Positions 33,426-42,155 of a DNA stretch of 64,000 bases are shown in pieces. The stretch covers positions 930,001 through 994,000 of the forward strand of contig NZ_WBVQ01000001.1 of the NCBI RefSeq assembly GCF_008933165.1. The letters run 5' to 3'. The notes below the pieces were generated by a model. That model did not search any database. It saw nothing but the letters and a program-made list of their open reading frames with translations, and was not told the DNA's origin. Source of the DNA: Phaeocystidibacter marisrubri. GTDB lineage: Bacteria > Bacteroidota > Bacteroidia > Flavobacteriales > Schleiferiaceae. The stretch's first letter is position 1. Every line of letters begins with the position of its first letter. The position numbers were made by a program, and so were the translations under genes.

Positions 33426-33500
33426 CCAACCCCTGAAACCTCTCAAACCCCTCAAACGCCTCAAACCCCTCAAACGCCTCAAACCCCTCAACCCCCTCAT
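33426..33500. repeat. Decamer tandem tract (CCTCAAACSC type)
   Basis: About seven degenerate 10-bp units alternating CCTCAAACCC and CCTCAAACGC between the RNA methyltransferase start and the secreted protein gene. The same type occurs at 23090-23160 and 23347-23420. It lies between two divergent genes. Confidence 0.8.
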
Positions 33501-33565
33501 CCTAAACCATCTACCATTATTTTTCACTAAATTGAATAAGTACTAACCACTCAAGTAGACCTGAA

Positions 33566-35782
33566 ATGAGAAAATCAATTACTGCGATCTGTGTGTTTTC
33601 GTCAGCCTTATTATTCGGCCAAGATTTTACCAGTGATCTTGGAGGCGGAACCGGAAATTGGGACAATCCTGCAACGTGGGGGAATGTTTCCGGAGGAGCT
33701 GGAGTGGGATATCCCGGTTCTGGCAATTCAGTGCTCATTACTGGAGGTGATGATGTGAATTACAACATTACATCAGGTTCGGTCACCTATGGAAGTTTAA
33801 CATTAAATGCTTCAGGTTGCTCTTTTGCACCGCAAACAGGCTGTTCACCTGCAGTGTTTAGTTCATATTCAGATGTAACCGGGGCTACAATCTCGGCCAG
33901 TACTGGTGCGGGCTTGGTGACCATTAATAGTGACGTGACTCTCAATGGAGGATTTTTCTTAAGCGCTAGTATTCTTATCAATGGTTCGCTAGATATACAG
34001 GGAAACGTGTTCATCTTCAACCCAGCAGTCACTCTTGAAATCAGTTCGTCGAATGGTTCAACTTCTTTGGATGGCAGCCTAAACATGTCAGATGGAATTC
34101 TTGCGCTCACAGCGAGCGGGGCAAATGATGTGGATATTGCAGCGACAGCAAATATCATTATCGGCGATGGAGCTGTGTTGTACTTGGAAGGCAATGGATC
34201 TCAACATCTCAATAATGCGGGAACGGTGACCGTGCGATCAGGTGGACTCATTACCATCTCAGGTTCGAACAATATCAATTTCAACAATACGGGGACGTTG
34301 ACCTTTGAATACGGTTCAAGTTTTTATCCAGGTCTGACGGGAGCAAAGATTAGTACGACAGGAAATGCTCCCAATTGGGAAATAGACCTGACGAACGACG
34401 GCAATGGTCATTGGCGCCAAATCGGATTTCCCTTTGAAGCAGGTACAACACTGTCCATTTTAAGTGGCACTGATTTCAATCCAAATATAACTGCAGGTCA
34501 ACGGAATATTTATTACTACGACGCAGACGAAGATGCTTTGAACCCAGGAAAGGCCTATGGCTGGACCGATATTGGTGACCTTTCGAGTACCGCTGCATAC
34601 AGCAGTGCATCAGCGTATAATATTTATACGGGGGATGCCAACTATCCCTTTACTAATGGAGGAGTGGTGAGTATTAGTGCGAGTGTGCCCGATAATGTTG
34701 ATTCACGTTCTTTTACGCTGTACAATTTCTTAGATCCAGTGGTGTCAACTCCTATCATAGCCACAGATGAAGGTTGGAACCTCGTTTATAATCCATTTCC
34801 ATGTTGGATTGATTTGGAGTCCGTAATGGCGGCTAACACGAATTTGACCTATACAGGCGTGCATGTTTGGGATGCTGCCAATAATCAATACATCGCCTTT
34901 CTACCCAGTGGGGAATTAAGTACTGTAAGTCACTCTAATTCTCTATTGGCGGGAGCTACAGCAACTCAATACATCAATCCATTTCAGGCATTTTGGGTGA
35001 AGTTGGAACTCACAGATGCAAGCAATGAGAACCTGACCATTTCTCTATCCAATAGAACCCTGACCAATTCAGGAAGTGGATATCTCAAAACGAAGAAATA
35101 TGAATCATTAGTTCGACTCAACACATTTGCTGTTGCAGACTCATCGTGGGATCAAGTACTTCTTGCCATTGATGAAAATGCAAGCTACGATAGAATAGGG
35201 AGTGAGGATGCTTATGATAGGACACCGGGATTTGAAGTTCCGAACATGAGCTTGGTGAGTACCGATGGGGTTCTGCTGTCCATTAGCACCATGCCGCTGG
35301 ATTCAACGTATACAGTGCCTATGGAGTTTACCAATGCAGTGGATGGGGCTGAGTATTTTATCGAACTGGATCCGAGTGATTTCAACGCCGCCATGACAAT
35401 TTTGCTTGAAGATGAAAAGAATGGGATTTTCCACGACCTAGAGAACGGGAATTATCGCTTTACCCATGACGCTACTTGGGGAGGAACTCGTTTTGCCATT
35501 CACCTAGGAAGAGGTTCTATTGGCATTGATGAAGAAAGAGTGAAAAATCGACTTACAGCTTGGATTAGTGGAGATCATCTCTTGATGGATTCTAAGGCAA
35601 ACTGCGGTGCTTCTATGGTTCAGGTGGTAGATATGAGTGGCAGAATTCTATATTCTGAAAGTCATGATATTTCTATTGGGAGAAGCCAAATTGCTTTGCC
35701 TCAAGTGTCTCGCGGAGCACATCTTATTCGCGTGGTACCAGAATTCGGTTCGCCAATCCAAATCAAACACCTCGAACTATGA
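33566..35782 (+). CDS. Large secreted T9SS-sorted protein
   Basis: A 738-aa protein with a Sec signal (MRKSITAICVFSSALLFG, about 19 residues). The N-terminal part has a NWDNPATWGN / GYPGSGNSVLITGG motif seen in G8-like and adhesin-like Bacteroidota surface proteins. The middle is a Gly/Ser/Asn/Thr-rich beta-helix-like region. The C-terminal 80 residues (VQVVDMSGRILYSESHDI, then LPQVSRGAHLIRVV, ending KHLEL) match the T9SS type A sorting domain, so it should cross the outer membrane and be attached or released. No enzymatic motif is seen. Start codon ATG 33566. Confidence 0.82.
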   Translation: MRKSITAICVFSSALLFGQDFTSDLGGGTGNWDNPATWGNVSGGAGVGYPGSGNSVLITGGDDVNYNITSGSVTYGSLTLNASGCSFAPQTGCSPAVFSSYSDVTGATISASTGAGLVTINSDVTLNGGFFLSASILINGSLDIQGNVFIFNPAVTLEISSSNGSTSLDGSLNMSDGILALTASGANDVDIAATANIIIGDGAVLYLEGNGSQHLNNAGTVTVRSGGLITISGSNNINFNNTGTLTFEYGSSFYPGLTGAKISTTGNAPNWEIDLTNDGNGHWRQIGFPFEAGTTLSILSGTDFNPNITAGQRNIYYYDADEDALNPGKAYGWTDIGDLSSTAAYSSASAYNIYTGDANYPFTNGGVVSISASVPDNVDSRSFTLYNFLDPVVSTPIIATDEGWNLVYNPFPCWIDLESVMAANTNLTYTGVHVWDAANNQYIAFLPSGELSTVSHSNSLLAGATATQYINPFQAFWVKLELTDASNENLTISLSNRTLTNSGSGYLKTKKYESLVRLNTFAVADSSWDQVLLAIDENASYDRIGSEDAYDRTPGFEVPNMSLVSTDGVLLSISTMPLDSTYTVPMEFTNAVDGAEYFIELDPSDFNAAMTILLEDEKNGIFHDLENGNYRFTHDATWGGTRFAIHLGRGSIGIDEERVKNRLTAWISGDHLLMDSKANCGASMVQVVDMSGRILYSESHDISIGRSQIALPQVSRGAHLIRVVPEFGSPIQIKHLEL

Positions 35783-35961
35783 AAGTTTCATTAAGCACTA
35801 AGCTCACGCTGACTATCTTATTGGTATGTATTACCTATATGATCGGATACGCACAACCCGGTAATCCTTCCACACCGGCACCTCTCGGTTTCTTAGAATT
35901 AATCTTGGGAGCAGGAATAATGTACGGGGGGTATAAGCACTATAAGAGTAGTAGGCGTTAG
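35779..35961 (+). CDS. Small membrane protein companion (60 aa)
   Basis: A 60-aa protein starting at an ATG that overlaps the stop of the T9SS protein (ATGA), so translation is coupled. A signal peptide (about residues 8-25) leads to PGNPSTPAPLGFLELILGAGIMYGGYKHYKSSRR after AQ: a short Pro-rich linker, one hydrophobic helix and a basic tail. The layout resembles the short Pro-x-Pro/TM/basic-tail proteins often found behind Bacteroidota exported proteins and annotated as putative protein-sorting (CTERM-like) peptides. I cannot show which machinery, if any, handles it. Confidence 0.7.
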   Translation: MKVSLSTKLTLTILLVCITYMIGYAQPGNPSTPAPLGFLELILGAGIMYGGYKHYKSSRR

Positions 35962-36040
35962 GTAGCTACTTGGCCCTTAAGATTCTAGAGCTCTGCGCCC
36001 GATTACTGGTGTACAACCATCAAACCCAAAGGGTATAAAA

Positions 36041-36068
36041 TAAGAAAGTCCCCCGGGCGGGGGACTTT
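36041..36068 (-). terminator. Hairpin terminator of the E1 gene
   Basis: A perfect 10-bp stem, AAAGTCCCCC with GGGGGACTTT (36045-36068), 4-nt loop, followed on the minus strand by a T-rich stretch (TTATTTTA). It lies between the facing E1 gene and the small membrane protein gene. Confidence 0.7.
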
Positions 36069-36190
36069 CCACTCTCTGCGTGCTTCGCTCTCTCTCTCAG
36101 GACGCAAATAAATTTTTCTACTACAATAATACGTCAAAAATCACATTCGCACCAAATTGATGTGCAAAATTTTGAATGAATTTTCCGTCA

Positions 36191-38587
36191 TTATTTCATT
36201 TTAGGAAAAGCATTGGGATTTAACTCGCTCATCATATTGTAGATAGCTTCTACAACGTCGTCTACGGATGGTTTTGAAAAATAATCACCATCGGTTCCGT
36301 AAGCAGGTCTGTGATCCTTAGATGTTAGTGTTTGAGGAGCTGAATCCAAGTATCGATATCCGCCTTGTGTTTCCAAAATTTGTTGCAAGATGAAGGCGCT
36401 TGCACCACCGTTTACGTCTTCGTCAAACACCAACAGTCGATTGGTTTTTGCAAGTCGTTCTACAATGCTGTGGTGGATATCAAATGGAAGCAAGGTTTGA
36501 ACGTCAATCACTTCAATTTGTATGTCCATTTTTGCTAGCTCTTCGGCAGCTTCCATTGCGATTCTGCAGTTGGAACCATAGGTAACGAGAGTAACGTCAG
36601 AACCTTCGCGAATCACTTCTGGAATACCCAATGGAGTTTTGAAATCTCCAAGATTGCTAGGCATCTTTTCTTTCAGACGATATCCATTTAGACATTCAAT
36701 TACCAAAGCAGGCTCGTCAGATTCGAGCAAGGTATTGTAGAAACCAGCGGCCTTGGTCATGTTTCGTGGTACGCAAACGTGAATTCCGCGAATGCTGTTA
36801 ATGATGGTTCCCATTGGTGAGCCACTGTGCCAAATGCCTTCTAGACGGTGGCCACGTGTTCTCACAATCACTGGCGCTTTCTGACCACCCTTGGTTCTGT
36901 ATTGAACCGTAGCCAAGTCATCGCTCATGATTTGTAGGGCATAGAGAAGGTAATCGAGGTATTGAATTTCAGCAATTGGACGAAGACCTCTCATGGCCAT
37001 TCCAATTCCCTGACCCAAGATGGTTGCTTCGCGAATTCCGGTATCACTAACGCGAATTTCGCCGTATTTCTCTTGAAGACCTTCTAATCCTTGGTTTACA
37101 TCACCAATCTTGCCGCTGTCTTCACCAAAAATGAGTACTTCTGGGTACTTAGCGAGGATCGCATCAAAGTTGTCTCTCATGATGACACGAGCATCAACTT
37201 CTTCATCGGTAGCATATTCAGCCTCAACAGGAGTGACATTCAATGCACTTTGTGCACTTTCACTGTAGAGGTGCGTGTTGTACCGATCGCGGTTAACGGC
37301 TTCTTGACCATTCAACCAACGAACCAAGGCCATTTTATCGTCGTTGTTTTCTCCTCTCAAAATCCAAAGCGCGCGACGAACAGCACTGACTGCGTCTTTG
37401 TGCAATGGATCCATCAAGCCCTTGAGATTATCAATAAGCGTTTGAATTTCACCATTCAAGGAAACCACTCCTTCGAGAAGGGCAACAGCCTCGGAGATTT
37501 CAGCTTTGATGCTAACGTTGAAGTCTTTCCAAGCCGCCGCCTTTTGATCGCGAGCAGATTTCTTCGCTTCTTTTTCAATGGCATCTAGTTCTTCGGCGGT
37601 TCCAATTCCAGCCTCTTCAATGAATTGACGGAACTTGACAATACAGTCGTGCTCTTTTTCCCACTGTAGTCTTTCTGGACTCTTGTAGCGCTCGTGGCTA
37701 CCTGAAGTAGAGTGCCCTTGTGGTTGAGTCATTTCACGAACGTGTACCAATACAGGTACATGTTTTTCTCGGGCAATTGCGCCTGCTTTTTCGAAGGTTT
37801 CAACTAGAGATGCGTAATCCCATCCCTTGGTATGAAGAATTTCGTAGCCTTGGCCGTTTTCATCCGTTTGGAATCCCTTGAGAATTTCTGAGATATTCTG
37901 CTTGGTTGTTTGGTGCTTGGCGTGAACGGAAATTCCGTATTCATCATCCCAAACACTAATGACCATAGGAACTTGTAGCACACCAGCAGCATTGATGGTC
38001 TCAAAGAAGAGACCTTCTGAAGTGGAAGCATTTCCAATGGTCCCCCAAGCAACTTCATTTCCCGATTTGCTAAACTTCTCGCTATTAGCGATGGCTTCAA
38101 CGTTTCTGTACACCTTCGATGCCTGAGCCAATCCTAGTAGGCGAGGCATTTGTCCGGCAGTAGGAGAAATATCTGCAGAGGAGTTCTTTTGTTCTGTGAG
38201 GTTTACCCAATTGCCATTCTCGTCTAAGCTTCGAGTGGCAAAGTGACCATTCATTTGGCGACCGCCTGAAGCGGGCTCCAATTCTGTATCGGTAGTGGCG
38301 TAAAGACTTGCAAAGAATTCTTGAACCGTAAGCTGACCAATGGCCATCATGAAGGTTTGGTCACGGTAGTATCCGCTTCGGAAGTCGCCATTCTTAAATG
38401 CTTTAGCCCATGCAATTTGTGCGAGCTCTTTTCCGTCACCGAAAATACCAAACTTGGCTTTTCCGGTTAGAACTTCACGTCGACCAATCAAACTGGCTTC
38501 TCTACTGGTAACAGCGAGTTTGTAATCGTTGAGTACGATTTGTTTGTATTGGGTCTCAGTGGTAGATTTTTCGATGGTATTCGACAT
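36191..38587 (-). CDS. Fused E1 alpha/beta 2-oxoacid dehydrogenase (branched-chain type)
   Basis: A protein of 798 aa from ATG 38587 (MSNTIEKSTTETQY), in which the alpha and beta subunits of a 2-oxoacid dehydrogenase E1 are one chain. The alpha part contains GTIGNASTSEGLFFETIN and ISVWDDEYGISV (thiamine-diphosphate site); the beta part has EVLIFGEDSGKIGDVNQGL, SDTGIREATILGQGIG, YRTKGGQKAPVIVRT, HSGSPMG and LLPFD. It decarboxylates a 2-oxoacid (probably a branched-chain one) and acylates lipoate of an E2, which is not in the window. A TTG 6 codons upstream is less likely; a perfect promoter box ends 26 nt before the ATG. Confidence 0.92.
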   Translation of the reverse strand: MSNTIEKSTTETQYKQIVLNDYKLAVTSREASLIGRREVLTGKAKFGIFGDGKELAQIAWAKAFKNGDFRSGYYRDQTFMMAIGQLTVQEFFASLYATTDTELEPASGGRQMNGHFATRSLDENGNWVNLTEQKNSSADISPTAGQMPRLLGLAQASKVYRNVEAIANSEKFSKSGNEVAWGTIGNASTSEGLFFETINAAGVLQVPMVISVWDDEYGISVHAKHQTTKQNISEILKGFQTDENGQGYEILHTKGWDYASLVETFEKAGAIAREKHVPVLVHVREMTQPQGHSTSGSHERYKSPERLQWEKEHDCIVKFRQFIEEAGIGTAEELDAIEKEAKKSARDQKAAAWKDFNVSIKAEISEAVALLEGVVSLNGEIQTLIDNLKGLMDPLHKDAVSAVRRALWILRGENNDDKMALVRWLNGQEAVNRDRYNTHLYSESAQSALNVTPVEAEYATDEEVDARVIMRDNFDAILAKYPEVLIFGEDSGKIGDVNQGLEGLQEKYGEIRVSDTGIREATILGQGIGMAMRGLRPIAEIQYLDYLLYALQIMSDDLATVQYRTKGGQKAPVIVRTRGHRLEGIWHSGSPMGTIINSIRGIHVCVPRNMTKAAGFYNTLLESDEPALVIECLNGYRLKEKMPSNLGDFKTPLGIPEVIREGSDVTLVTYGSNCRIAMEAAEELAKMDIQIEVIDVQTLLPFDIHHSIVERLAKTNRLLVFDEDVNGGASAFILQQILETQGGYRYLDSAPQTLTSKDHRPAYGTDGDYFSKPSVDDVVEAIYNMMSELNPNAFPKMK

Positions 38588-38613
38588 AACTTGGGGTTTA
38601 TGCAAAGCGAATA

Positions 38614-38621
38614 CAAAGGTA
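38614..38621 (-). promoter_or_regulatory. Perfect -7 box (TACCTTTG) for the E1 gene
   Basis: Minus-strand TACCTTTG exactly matches TAnnTTTG and ends 26 nt before ATG 38587. Confidence 0.5.
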
Positions 38622-38665
38622 AGGAATATGCATTGCTATTCCTCATTTTGTTACTACTCTGAATC

Positions 38666-41464
38666 TCAGTACCATCCTCGTCTTGCTCGTTGTATGATGT
38701 CGTCTTGATCGAGGTTGAGAATGAAGCGAATCTGCGAAATGTAGTTCGGCTGCGAAATGTGGTTGGTCAAATTACTTTGAATAGGGAAGTAGAACTCAAG
38801 GAAATCAGGCACAATGCAAAGCCGGATGCCGTAATCCCAGTATAATTGCTGCTGTCTTCCTGCATACCCTAGATCACCAAAGAGTCCAATTCCTTTCCAA
38901 ATGGGAATATTGGTGGAGATACTGGCTAACCACGTGTCCGAATAAACTTGTGTAGAGGTTTTGAATCCACCGTCGCTGATGAAAAACTGTTGACTCCATA
39001 CTCCCGATGAATCCGATCGACCAATGAAGCTGTAATCGTACAGGTAATCTTGTGTTCCACTCATTCCGAAGGCAAAGAAGGGTTGGCCTTCTGGTTGGAT
39101 GTTGTGTACAAATGCTCCTGCAAAAACTCGAATTCCCAACCACTGTCGATTTGGAAGCATGAATCTCTGACGGAAGGAAGCACTCACCTTGGTAAATCGA
39201 GAAGAGACTTGAAGATCTGCTTCTAAGAAAGAAGGAGCGAGTACATTTTGTTCTTCTCGGCGATAGCGCAGATCGGTTATCCAATAATCGGCATTGGTTT
39301 CTGTAACGGGTTTCAGTTCGTCTTCGAGTTTCAATTCGCGTTGTACGCCTACGCCTCTCAATCGAATACTCTGTTGAACGGTACTGCGGGGGGATGACTT
39401 CCGGATGTAGAGGTTCATACCTGGACTCATTCGACTATAGGCTAGATTTTCGTCGTAATGGAAGTATTTACCATACAATCCTACATTAAAAGCTTGCAGC
39501 CAGCCAGAGTTCAAAGGATGATAGTACTTGATTGACCCCATTCCTGTTAACTCACCAGTATTGGTGCTGTATTCTGGACCAATTCGATACTCCCAACGCT
39601 TGGGAAGAAGGGTTTTGTTGTAGAAAACCATTCCCAGTAGAATACCGTCGTAGGCATTGTATTTTAAAGATGGCAACCAGTTAATTTGCGTTTTTTTGCC
39701 CTGATCCAATCCCGTGTAAAAATTGAGTCGCAGGGGTTCAACCGCTTGAAACAGCCCCGTCGGTTTCCTCATGTGATCCTGTTCGTCAAAGTCAGGTAAA
39801 TTCCCGTTGGGATCAAGCTCCACCTTGCTGTAGTATTCCGTGTGGAGCTGAATTCTTGTAGATCCAAGGTGACCTTCGTGCCATTCTTCCAAGACGGGAT
39901 TTCCATCCCTGTCGTAGCCTAGTGTGGCATATGGAATGGCCACTTCACCGTGATTCGTAACATCAGCAGTAACCATGTAGCTGCACTGATCTACGTCATC
40001 TAGACTGTAGTCCACCAGCTTGGTCGTGGAGTAAATATCGCCTAAAACCCAATCGAGTTCTACGTTGGAATAATAGCGAATAGGAGCCACGAACTCCTGA
40101 GGTCCGGTAGGCGTTCCTGATTCCGTCTCTATTAATCGACGCAAACCTCTTTTAAAGGCAACCTCTCCCACATATCCTCGAATGGTGCTTAGCAGCAGCG
40201 CCGCCTTTCCCTTCAACACCGCTTCGCGATTTAGAGGAGCGAATGCAAGTGCCGAATCGGATAGAGGTTGATCCAATCCTTGGCGAGCCATGTAGAGGTA
40301 AAGCCAGCGATGGAAGTAGGTGGGTTTGAGATCCTCAACATCCAAGAATCGTGCGACGAGTGAGTTGGAGTATTCGCCCAATAACTTCTCTTCAGGATAG
40401 GCCGTAGCTAGGAAGTCATATCGGTGATAATGTGCGGTTCCTACAGTGAGCCAAGGATCTTTTAATTCATTCACAAACAACACTCTACTATAAAGTGCTT
40501 CTATGAATGATTCAATCACTCTCGATTCAAAAACGGCATCATTTTCAGAGTATTCAACCACTAATAAACCCGGTCGTGAACGGAGGGCGCCTTTGTCTTC
40601 AACTACCCAAACGTTCATATTCTCTGGCCAAATATCACCGTATAAATTCTCGATGTATTTCGCCAAGCGACCCACGGTTTCCGTCATGGAAATAGGTGGG
40701 AGGTTTTCGTGATATAGCCAATGCACGGTTCCGTATTCATCATCTGTTGTTGTGAAGTCGAATAGTTGATTGGACTGTACAAAGAAAGGTTCGGAAGTCC
40801 GTTGAACAGACACAATCTCCGCATCGGTTCGAATGCCGGGATAATCTGGAGTTACAACGGAATAGTTTCCTGAATTGTGAATGATTAACTCAGAGCGATA
40901 GGGTTTGTCGGCGGTGTATCCATTCACGTTTGCCGGTTTAGTCTGAGGATCATTATTTACAGAATAGGCGAAGAAGGGGCGATTCATCGCAAAGAAATGA
41001 TCGTCGATGCCTTCACCTGTATATTGGCGTTGTGGAGGGAAGAAGCGATATGAATTTGTAACCGTTCCAACGGTCAGCTCAGCATTCGTCGGCACATCAA
41101 AATGAGACTTGCTGTCGGATATTGAGAATCTGACGCTTGAAGCTTGTGGAAACGAAAGACGAATTGCACTATCCTCAATCAGCGTTCCTTTTTCCCAATC
41201 TTCGGCAAAGTTCAAATCAACATCTTGTTCATTCAGTAATTCTTGAAAAAGATGAGAATGAGGGTCAGACCAAGCTGAGATATCATTATAAGCTTCTAAC
41301 GCTCCCGATTCTAGATACAGTTCACTGGATTGTTCAACCCTAAATTCGTGAGAATCAGGATTAATCCAAATCTCAATGCGTTGATTCAGAAGGGTGTCGT
41401 TACTCTGAGCAACCGCTAGAGTAGAAGAAAGCGTGAGTGGAAAAAGTAGAGCAGAGATGCGCAT
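38666..41464 (-). CDS. M1-aminopeptidase-like protein lacking catalytic residues, with C-terminal beta-barrel-like domain
   Basis: A 932-aa exported protein (signal MRISALLFPLTLSSTLAVA). Residues 25-550 resemble the M1 gluzincin architecture: the region VFESRVIESFIEALYSRV aligns with the zinc motif HExxH, but the expected His-Glu...His are Glu-318, Ser-319 and Glu-322, and DPWLTVGTAHY (337-346) has Val where the catalytic/zinc Glu of WLxEGFA stands. Residues 580-932 are rich in alternating strands with aromatic girdles (FIGRSDSSGV, FFAFGMSG) and resemble an outer-membrane barrel ending in Trp-Tyr. It is probably an inactive surface or outer-membrane protein. The promoter box lies only 5 nt before its start. 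Confidence 0.75.
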   Translation of the reverse strand: MRISALLFPLTLSSTLAVAQSNDTLLNQRIEIWINPDSHEFRVEQSSELYLESGALEAYNDISAWSDPHSHLFQELLNEQDVDLNFAEDWEKGTLIEDSAIRLSFPQASSVRFSISDSKSHFDVPTNAELTVGTVTNSYRFFPPQRQYTGEGIDDHFFAMNRPFFAYSVNNDPQTKPANVNGYTADKPYRSELIIHNSGNYSVVTPDYPGIRTDAEIVSVQRTSEPFFVQSNQLFDFTTTDDEYGTVHWLYHENLPPISMTETVGRLAKYIENLYGDIWPENMNVWVVEDKGALRSRPGLLVVEYSENDAVFESRVIESFIEALYSRVLFVNELKDPWLTVGTAHYHRYDFLATAYPEEKLLGEYSNSLVARFLDVEDLKPTYFHRWLYLYMARQGLDQPLSDSALAFAPLNREAVLKGKAALLLSTIRGYVGEVAFKRGLRRLIETESGTPTGPQEFVAPIRYYSNVELDWVLGDIYSTTKLVDYSLDDVDQCSYMVTADVTNHGEVAIPYATLGYDRDGNPVLEEWHEGHLGSTRIQLHTEYYSKVELDPNGNLPDFDEQDHMRKPTGLFQAVEPLRLNFYTGLDQGKKTQINWLPSLKYNAYDGILLGMVFYNKTLLPKRWEYRIGPEYSTNTGELTGMGSIKYYHPLNSGWLQAFNVGLYGKYFHYDENLAYSRMSPGMNLYIRKSSPRSTVQQSIRLRGVGVQRELKLEDELKPVTETNADYWITDLRYRREEQNVLAPSFLEADLQVSSRFTKVSASFRQRFMLPNRQWLGIRVFAGAFVHNIQPEGQPFFAFGMSGTQDYLYDYSFIGRSDSSGVWSQQFFISDGGFKTSTQVYSDTWLASISTNIPIWKGIGLFGDLGYAGRQQQLYWDYGIRLCIVPDFLEFYFPIQSNLTNHISQPNYISQIRFILNLDQDDIIQRARRGWY

Positions 41465-41469
41465 GGGAC

Positions 41470-41477
41470 CAAAGATA
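41470..41477 (-). promoter_or_regulatory. Perfect -7 box (TATCTTTG) five nt before the M1-like gene
   Basis: Minus-strand TATCTTTG, an exact TAnnTTTG match, is followed by GTCCC and then ATG 41464. Transcription would begin at the start codon, giving a leaderless mRNA. Confidence 0.6.
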
Positions 41478-41487
41478 GGTCGGCCAA

Positions 41488-42003
41488 TTATATGCGCTTC
41501 AATTGCTGCTTAAACATCTTGATTTGATCGTCAAGCATTCCGCGAGTGTCCAACTTCTTAGCTTCTGTGAGAAGTGCTTGTGCTTCACGCTTACGGCGAC
41601 GAGACATGGCAATTCCTGCGAGTTGGAGTTTGGCCATAGCCTGATCTTGCTTCATTCTCAATCCAGTGTTCAAAGCCTTGCGCATGTAGCTCTCCGCTTT
41701 ATTCATATTGGTTTGAGATTCAAGAACACCTTTGAGGAAGTACCAGTACGCCACTTGACCCTTCGTGAGCGATTGATCGGGATTTTTAATGGCATTCACA
41801 TGTTTAGCCGCTTTAGCCATGTCTTGTTTACGCATGTACCACAAGGCCATAATCATGCGCTCGTGACGGAAGTAGGTGAAGAGCACAATGCCCGAAAGCA
41901 AAGTGATGAAAATTCCGTTTCCGATGTGTCCATCAGCAAATTCGATGATGGCCCATACAAGAACGAGAGCGGTAAGTCCGAGACGAATGATTTTATTCAA
42001 CAT
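41488..42003 (-). CDS. Small membrane protein with TPR-like helices
   Basis: A 171-aa protein: two hydrophobic segments (about residues 8-22 and 28-44), then a soluble helical part in which AYWYFLKGVLESQTNMNKAESYMRKALNTG and QAMAKLQLAGIAMSRRRKREAQALLTEAKKLD have the alternation of TPR helices. Proteins of this shape are conserved in Flavobacteriia and have no assigned function. It lies 23 bp upstream of the M1-like gene on the same strand. A perfect -7 box (42037-42044) lies 33 nt upstream. Confidence 0.78.
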   Translation of the reverse strand: MLNKIIRLGLTALVLVWAIIEFADGHIGNGIFITLLSGIVLFTYFRHERMIMALWYMRKQDMAKAAKHVNAIKNPDQSLTKGQVAYWYFLKGVLESQTNMNKAESYMRKALNTGLRMKQDQAMAKLQLAGIAMSRRRKREAQALLTEAKKLDTRGMLDDQIKMFKQQLKRI

Positions 42004-42036
42004 AACCTAAAGGGCTAATTTTTCTGAGTTGGAGCG

Positions 42037-42044
42037 CAAATTTA
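42037..42044 (-). promoter_or_regulatory. Perfect -7 box (TAAATTTG) for the TPR-like gene
   Basis: Minus-strand TAAATTTG matches TAnnTTTG exactly and ends 33 nt before ATG 42003. Confidence 0.45.
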
Positions 42045-42155
42045 GTAACACCAATTGGAAAGTACTACCAATGTTATAGGAAGATGTTGTGAACGATATG
42101 GCTTTTATTGCGTTCGAGATTATATATCTTAAGGGTTCATCTCAAAAAACATTTC

